From contig JABCZI010000003.1 in NCBI GenBank assembly GCA_013289765.1, forward strand, positions 248,001-312,000: a DNA stretch of 64,000 nucleotides, read 5' to 3'. Position 1 is the first letter of the stretch, and each line of letters starts with the position of its first letter. The position numbers were made by a program, and so were the translations under genes. The notes under the pieces were generated by a model. It had not been told where the DNA came from, did not search any database, and saw only the letters and a program-made list of their open reading frames with translations. Shown here piece by piece: positions 61,900 to 64,000 of the stretch. Source of the DNA: Acidobacteriota bacterium (lineage in GTDB: Bacteria; Acidobacteriota; Terriglobia; Terriglobales; Acidobacteriaceae).

Positions 61900-62976
61900 A
61901 TGAGTGACACACGTCCCAAGAAAAGCAAATTGGGGCTACGGGAGATTGCCTCCGTCGCGCATGTCAGCATTGCCACGGTTTCGCGCGTTCTCAATGGCAG
62001 CAACCGCGTAGACCCGGCCATTCAGAAGAGTGTGCTGGCCGCGGCGGCGGACCTGGAAATCGATTTTTTACAACGAAAGAAAACCAAGGCGCTGGCTTTC
62101 CTGCTCTGCAACCGGGCCATGCAGCACGCCTTCCATTCCCGCATTCTTCTCGGCGCAGAAGCTTATTGTGCGTCGCGTAACTGGGAATTACTCTTTCAAT
62201 CTTTAGATTATCCGGCGCACGTTCCCTCGAAAGAACTTCTCTTGCCGAAGGTGTTGCAACGGCACGATCTAGTGCGGGGAGTCGTCCTGGCGGGAACCAA
62301 CTCCACCAATCTTCTCGAGTTGCTGGGCGAGAAGGGCGTCCCGTTTGTGGTTCTCGGCAACAACGTCATGGGTGAGTTCACGGACGCCAAATGCGACGTA
62401 GTGTTTTCCGATGACGTTCAGGGTGGCCATGACATGACCCGATATCTGATCAGTCTCGGCCACCGCTGCATCGGGTTCGTGGGCAACATCGGCCTGCCCT
62501 GGTTTGCGCGATGCTTTGCAGGATACCAGCGTGCGATGGAGGAAGCTGGGCTGGCGCCGCGTCATAGCACTGTCAACTCAGAAAATGAGGCGGAGATCGG
62601 CTATCTTGGCACCAAGTCGCTGCTGGCCAGAGGCGAACCGGTGACCGCCATTTTTGCTGGCAATGATCCAACCGCGCACGGTGTTTATAAGGCATTGCGA
62701 GACAGCGGCCTGAATATTCCCGACGATGTCAGCGTGGTGGGCTGCGATGATACCGTTGGCTCCTACCTGTATCCGACCCTGACCACGATACGAGAGTTCC
62801 CTGAGCAGTTGGGCAAGCAGATGGTGGAACTCTTAGTCAATCGTATTGCCGATCCGGGCCAGAAGCCGCAACCCGTTACGGTACCGACCGAGCTCATCAA
62901 GCGGGACTCATGTCGCCGGTTCCAACCTTCCGAGGAGATCGCAGCCGCAGGAGCTCTGCAGGGCGCGATGATCTAG
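61900..62976 (+). CDS. LacI-family transcriptional regulator
   Basis: 358 residues from ATG 61900 (MSDTRPKKSK); an open frame upstream to 61828 lacks HTH-like sequence. HTH: LREIASVAHVSIATVSRVLNGSNRVDPAIQ, the LacI signature. Two sugar-binding lobes follow (RGVVLAGTNSTNLLELLGEKGVPFVV; VTAIFAGNDPTAHGVYKALRDSGLNIPDDVSVVGCDDTVGSY; TTIREFPEQLGKQMVELL). It is divergent from the TonB receptor/UxaE operon and is the probable regulator of it, responding to a sugar acid or oligosaccharide. A C-terminal paralogous relic lies at 47598-48029. Confidence 0.93.
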   Translation: MSDTRPKKSKLGLREIASVAHVSIATVSRVLNGSNRVDPAIQKSVLAAAADLEIDFLQRKKTKALAFLLCNRAMQHAFHSRILLGAEAYCASRNWELLFQSLDYPAHVPSKELLLPKVLQRHDLVRGVVLAGTNSTNLLELLGEKGVPFVVLGNNVMGEFTDAKCDVVFSDDVQGGHDMTRYLISLGHRCIGFVGNIGLPWFARCFAGYQRAMEEAGLAPRHSTVNSENEAEIGYLGTKSLLARGEPVTAIFAGNDPTAHGVYKALRDSGLNIPDDVSVVGCDDTVGSYLYPTLTTIREFPEQLGKQMVELLVNRIADPGQKPQPVTVPTELIKRDSCRRFQPSEEIAAAGALQGAMI

Positions 62977-63487
62977 CTGCTCCGTCGCCGGAATTGCCGC
63001 GCAACCGGGCGAATGGCAGAGCTTCGATATCAAGATTAGTGGGGCGGAACGTATGGGATAAGTGCGGTTCGCTCACACCGAGCGCCGAGCATATTTGCGA
63101 TTTTGCAATGCTGACGGTCAACTCCGGCATTATCCTCGGTTACTCGCGAAACTCGCTCCCAAGATTATTCTGAAGAGGAAACCCGGCAAAGTTATGCGAT
63201 GCAGGGGAGGATGCCCCCCTCGCCGCTCTCCTGCGCTCGGCCCCCACGCTCCCGCTCTCCGCCCTCGCGCGTCTTAACTCCGAAGCACACGATTTTCCGA
63301 ACTCATTCCGCACGCTCAAGCTTTGCTGTCCGATTGAGGCTGTTCGTGTACGCTACCGCACACTCCCCATAGTTTTGCACCAGACAGACGTCCTGTGGGG
63401 TATAGTGTTCCGCAGACTTTGCTCGACATCGCGTCGCTTCCCGGCATTACTCGAAAGTTAAAACTTGAATCTTGGGGAGTGTTGTTC
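62977..63487. other. Gene-poor interval after LacI
   Basis: 511 bases. A plus-strand stretch near 62990-63050 reads AAQPGEWQSFDIKISGAE, reminiscent of DUF1080-type glycoside domain edges (GEWNxxxI), but the frame stops at once, so this is weak. The 63200-63280 part is C/G-rich and simple. No gene is supported. Confidence 0.4.
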
Positions 63488-63808
63488 ATGGAAAAAGTAA
63501 AGCCAGAATCCGAACTGGAGCAGCTTCGGAAAAAGCAACGGATAACACGGCAAAATGAAATATTCGGGGGACTGACGAAGGCGGAGAGAGCGGAATACAA
63601 TGCCAGAGCAAAGCGCATCGGTGAACTGGAGATAGAACTCAGTCTAAGCGCGGCGAAGGCGGAGCGTGACCGACAGTGGAATAGGAAATCCGAAACAGAT
63701 ACCGCCCAAATTGAAGCTCGTCAGCCGTATCGTGACCGTGAAACCAATTTCGAGAACAAACAGGCAGGAAACGAACGAACCGAATTAGACTCGCGTAATT
63801 CAAAGTAA
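63488..63808 (+). CDS. Small coiled-coil hypothetical protein
   Basis: 106 residues starting at MEKVKPESELEQLRKKQ (ATG 63488); an upstream in-frame ATG at 63395 lacks helix-forming sequence. Almost the whole protein is charged and predicted helical (LRKKQRITRQNEIFGGLTKAERAEYNARAKRIGELEIEL), with heptad-like spacing over residues 5-60 and a polar tail. No family is recognised. SD is weak. The neighbour on the opposite strand runs off the window edge. Confidence 0.5.
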   Translation: MEKVKPESELEQLRKKQRITRQNEIFGGLTKAERAEYNARAKRIGELEIELSLSAAKAERDRQWNRKSETDTAQIEARQPYRDRETNFENKQAGNERTELDSRNSK

Positions 63809-63853
63809 GCTTTTATTTCTTTCGTCCTTCCCTGATCTGGTCCTTCCGTTCGA

Positions 63854-64000
63854 TCAAATAGGCGTCGATAGCGCGTGACCGGTCTGCGTATCGAATGCCA
63901 CTGCGCCATCCTGTTTCGTGAGAACGAATCTATGAGTCGTTCCTCGATGAACGTTTGATTTCGGCACTTGGGCAGGAGTCTTTTTCTGCTGGGTTAGCTG
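63854..64000 (-). CDS. Partial small protein, C-terminal part, running off right edge
   Basis: On the minus strand the frame is open from base 64000 to a TGA at 63856-63854 (48 residues plus stop). It ends HRFVLTKQDGAVAFDTQTGHALSTPI, similar in style to acidobacterial short proteins ending in a VALDTxTG motif. Its N-terminus lies outside the window, so identity and start are unknown. Confidence 0.5.
   Translation of the reverse strand, partial: QLTQQKKTPAQVPKSNVHRGTTHRFVLTKQDGAVAFDTQTGHALSTPI

Noticed and set aside
62990-63050. Possible DUF1080 edge (GEWQSFDIKI)
   Set aside because: Ten residues are too few and the frame stops immediately.

Overview
This 64 kb window most likely comes from the chromosome of an Acidobacteriota bacterium (Terriglobia-like). 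The evidence is two ~1,100-residue Oar-like TonB-dependent receptors with an N-terminal carboxypeptidase-regulatory domain, a Ser/Thr kinase fused to a long TPR tail, a HAF-repeat protein, several YVTN/YncE beta-propellers, and integrase relics of the type common in that phylum. This is inference from gene content; no rRNA is present. There is one tRNA, tRNA-Leu(GAG), and no CRISPR array or complete transposon.

Left part (1-19.4 kb): a leftward cluster of an outer-membrane-like barrel, a mono-haem cytochrome c and a bis-haem ferric-reductase-type membrane protein that runs off the left edge. Next come an OmpR-type two-component pair, and a YceI protein beside a carboxypeptidase-regulatory/b561-like membrane protein. 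The tRNA-Leu is flanked by an integrase relic and a phage tail-collar relic. Then follow PilZ, the Ser/Thr kinase-TPR protein, a lectin/PxKF secreted protein with a clear terminator, LytTR and TetR regulators, and a HAF-repeat protein followed by a second integrase relic.

Middle part (19.4-37.4 kb): a catabolic island containing four YncE-type propellers, a PEP-mutase/isocitrate-lyase-family protein without the usual catalytic Cys, two ACS-type MFS carriers, a TonB receptor, two paralogous GntR/FCD regulators and an AtuA-DUF4387 pair. Both GntR genes sit in divergent intergenic regions carrying the same perfect palindrome TGGTATACCA, so the island is probably a small regulon for uptake and breakdown of an organic acid or sugar acid. 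The substrate cannot be read from sequence.

Right part (37.4-64 kb): an APC permease, a decayed SMP-30/MFS locus, two giant secreted proteins with CBM9-like and tandem alpha/beta-hydrolase modules, a LacI relic, a Gfo/Idh/MocA oxidoreductase, an intact esterase and an MFS carrier. A leftward run then reads TonB receptor, NagB-like deaminase, LarA-family epimerase, UxaE tagaturonate epimerase, gluconokinase and SDR, with a LacI regulator opposite. These fit a hexuronate route: tagaturonate to fructuronate (UxaE), to mannonate (SDR), to gluconate (LarA-family, nickel-pincer type), to 6-phosphogluconate (gluconokinase), bypassing KDG. This route and the pseudo-hydrolase giants are the most interesting content.
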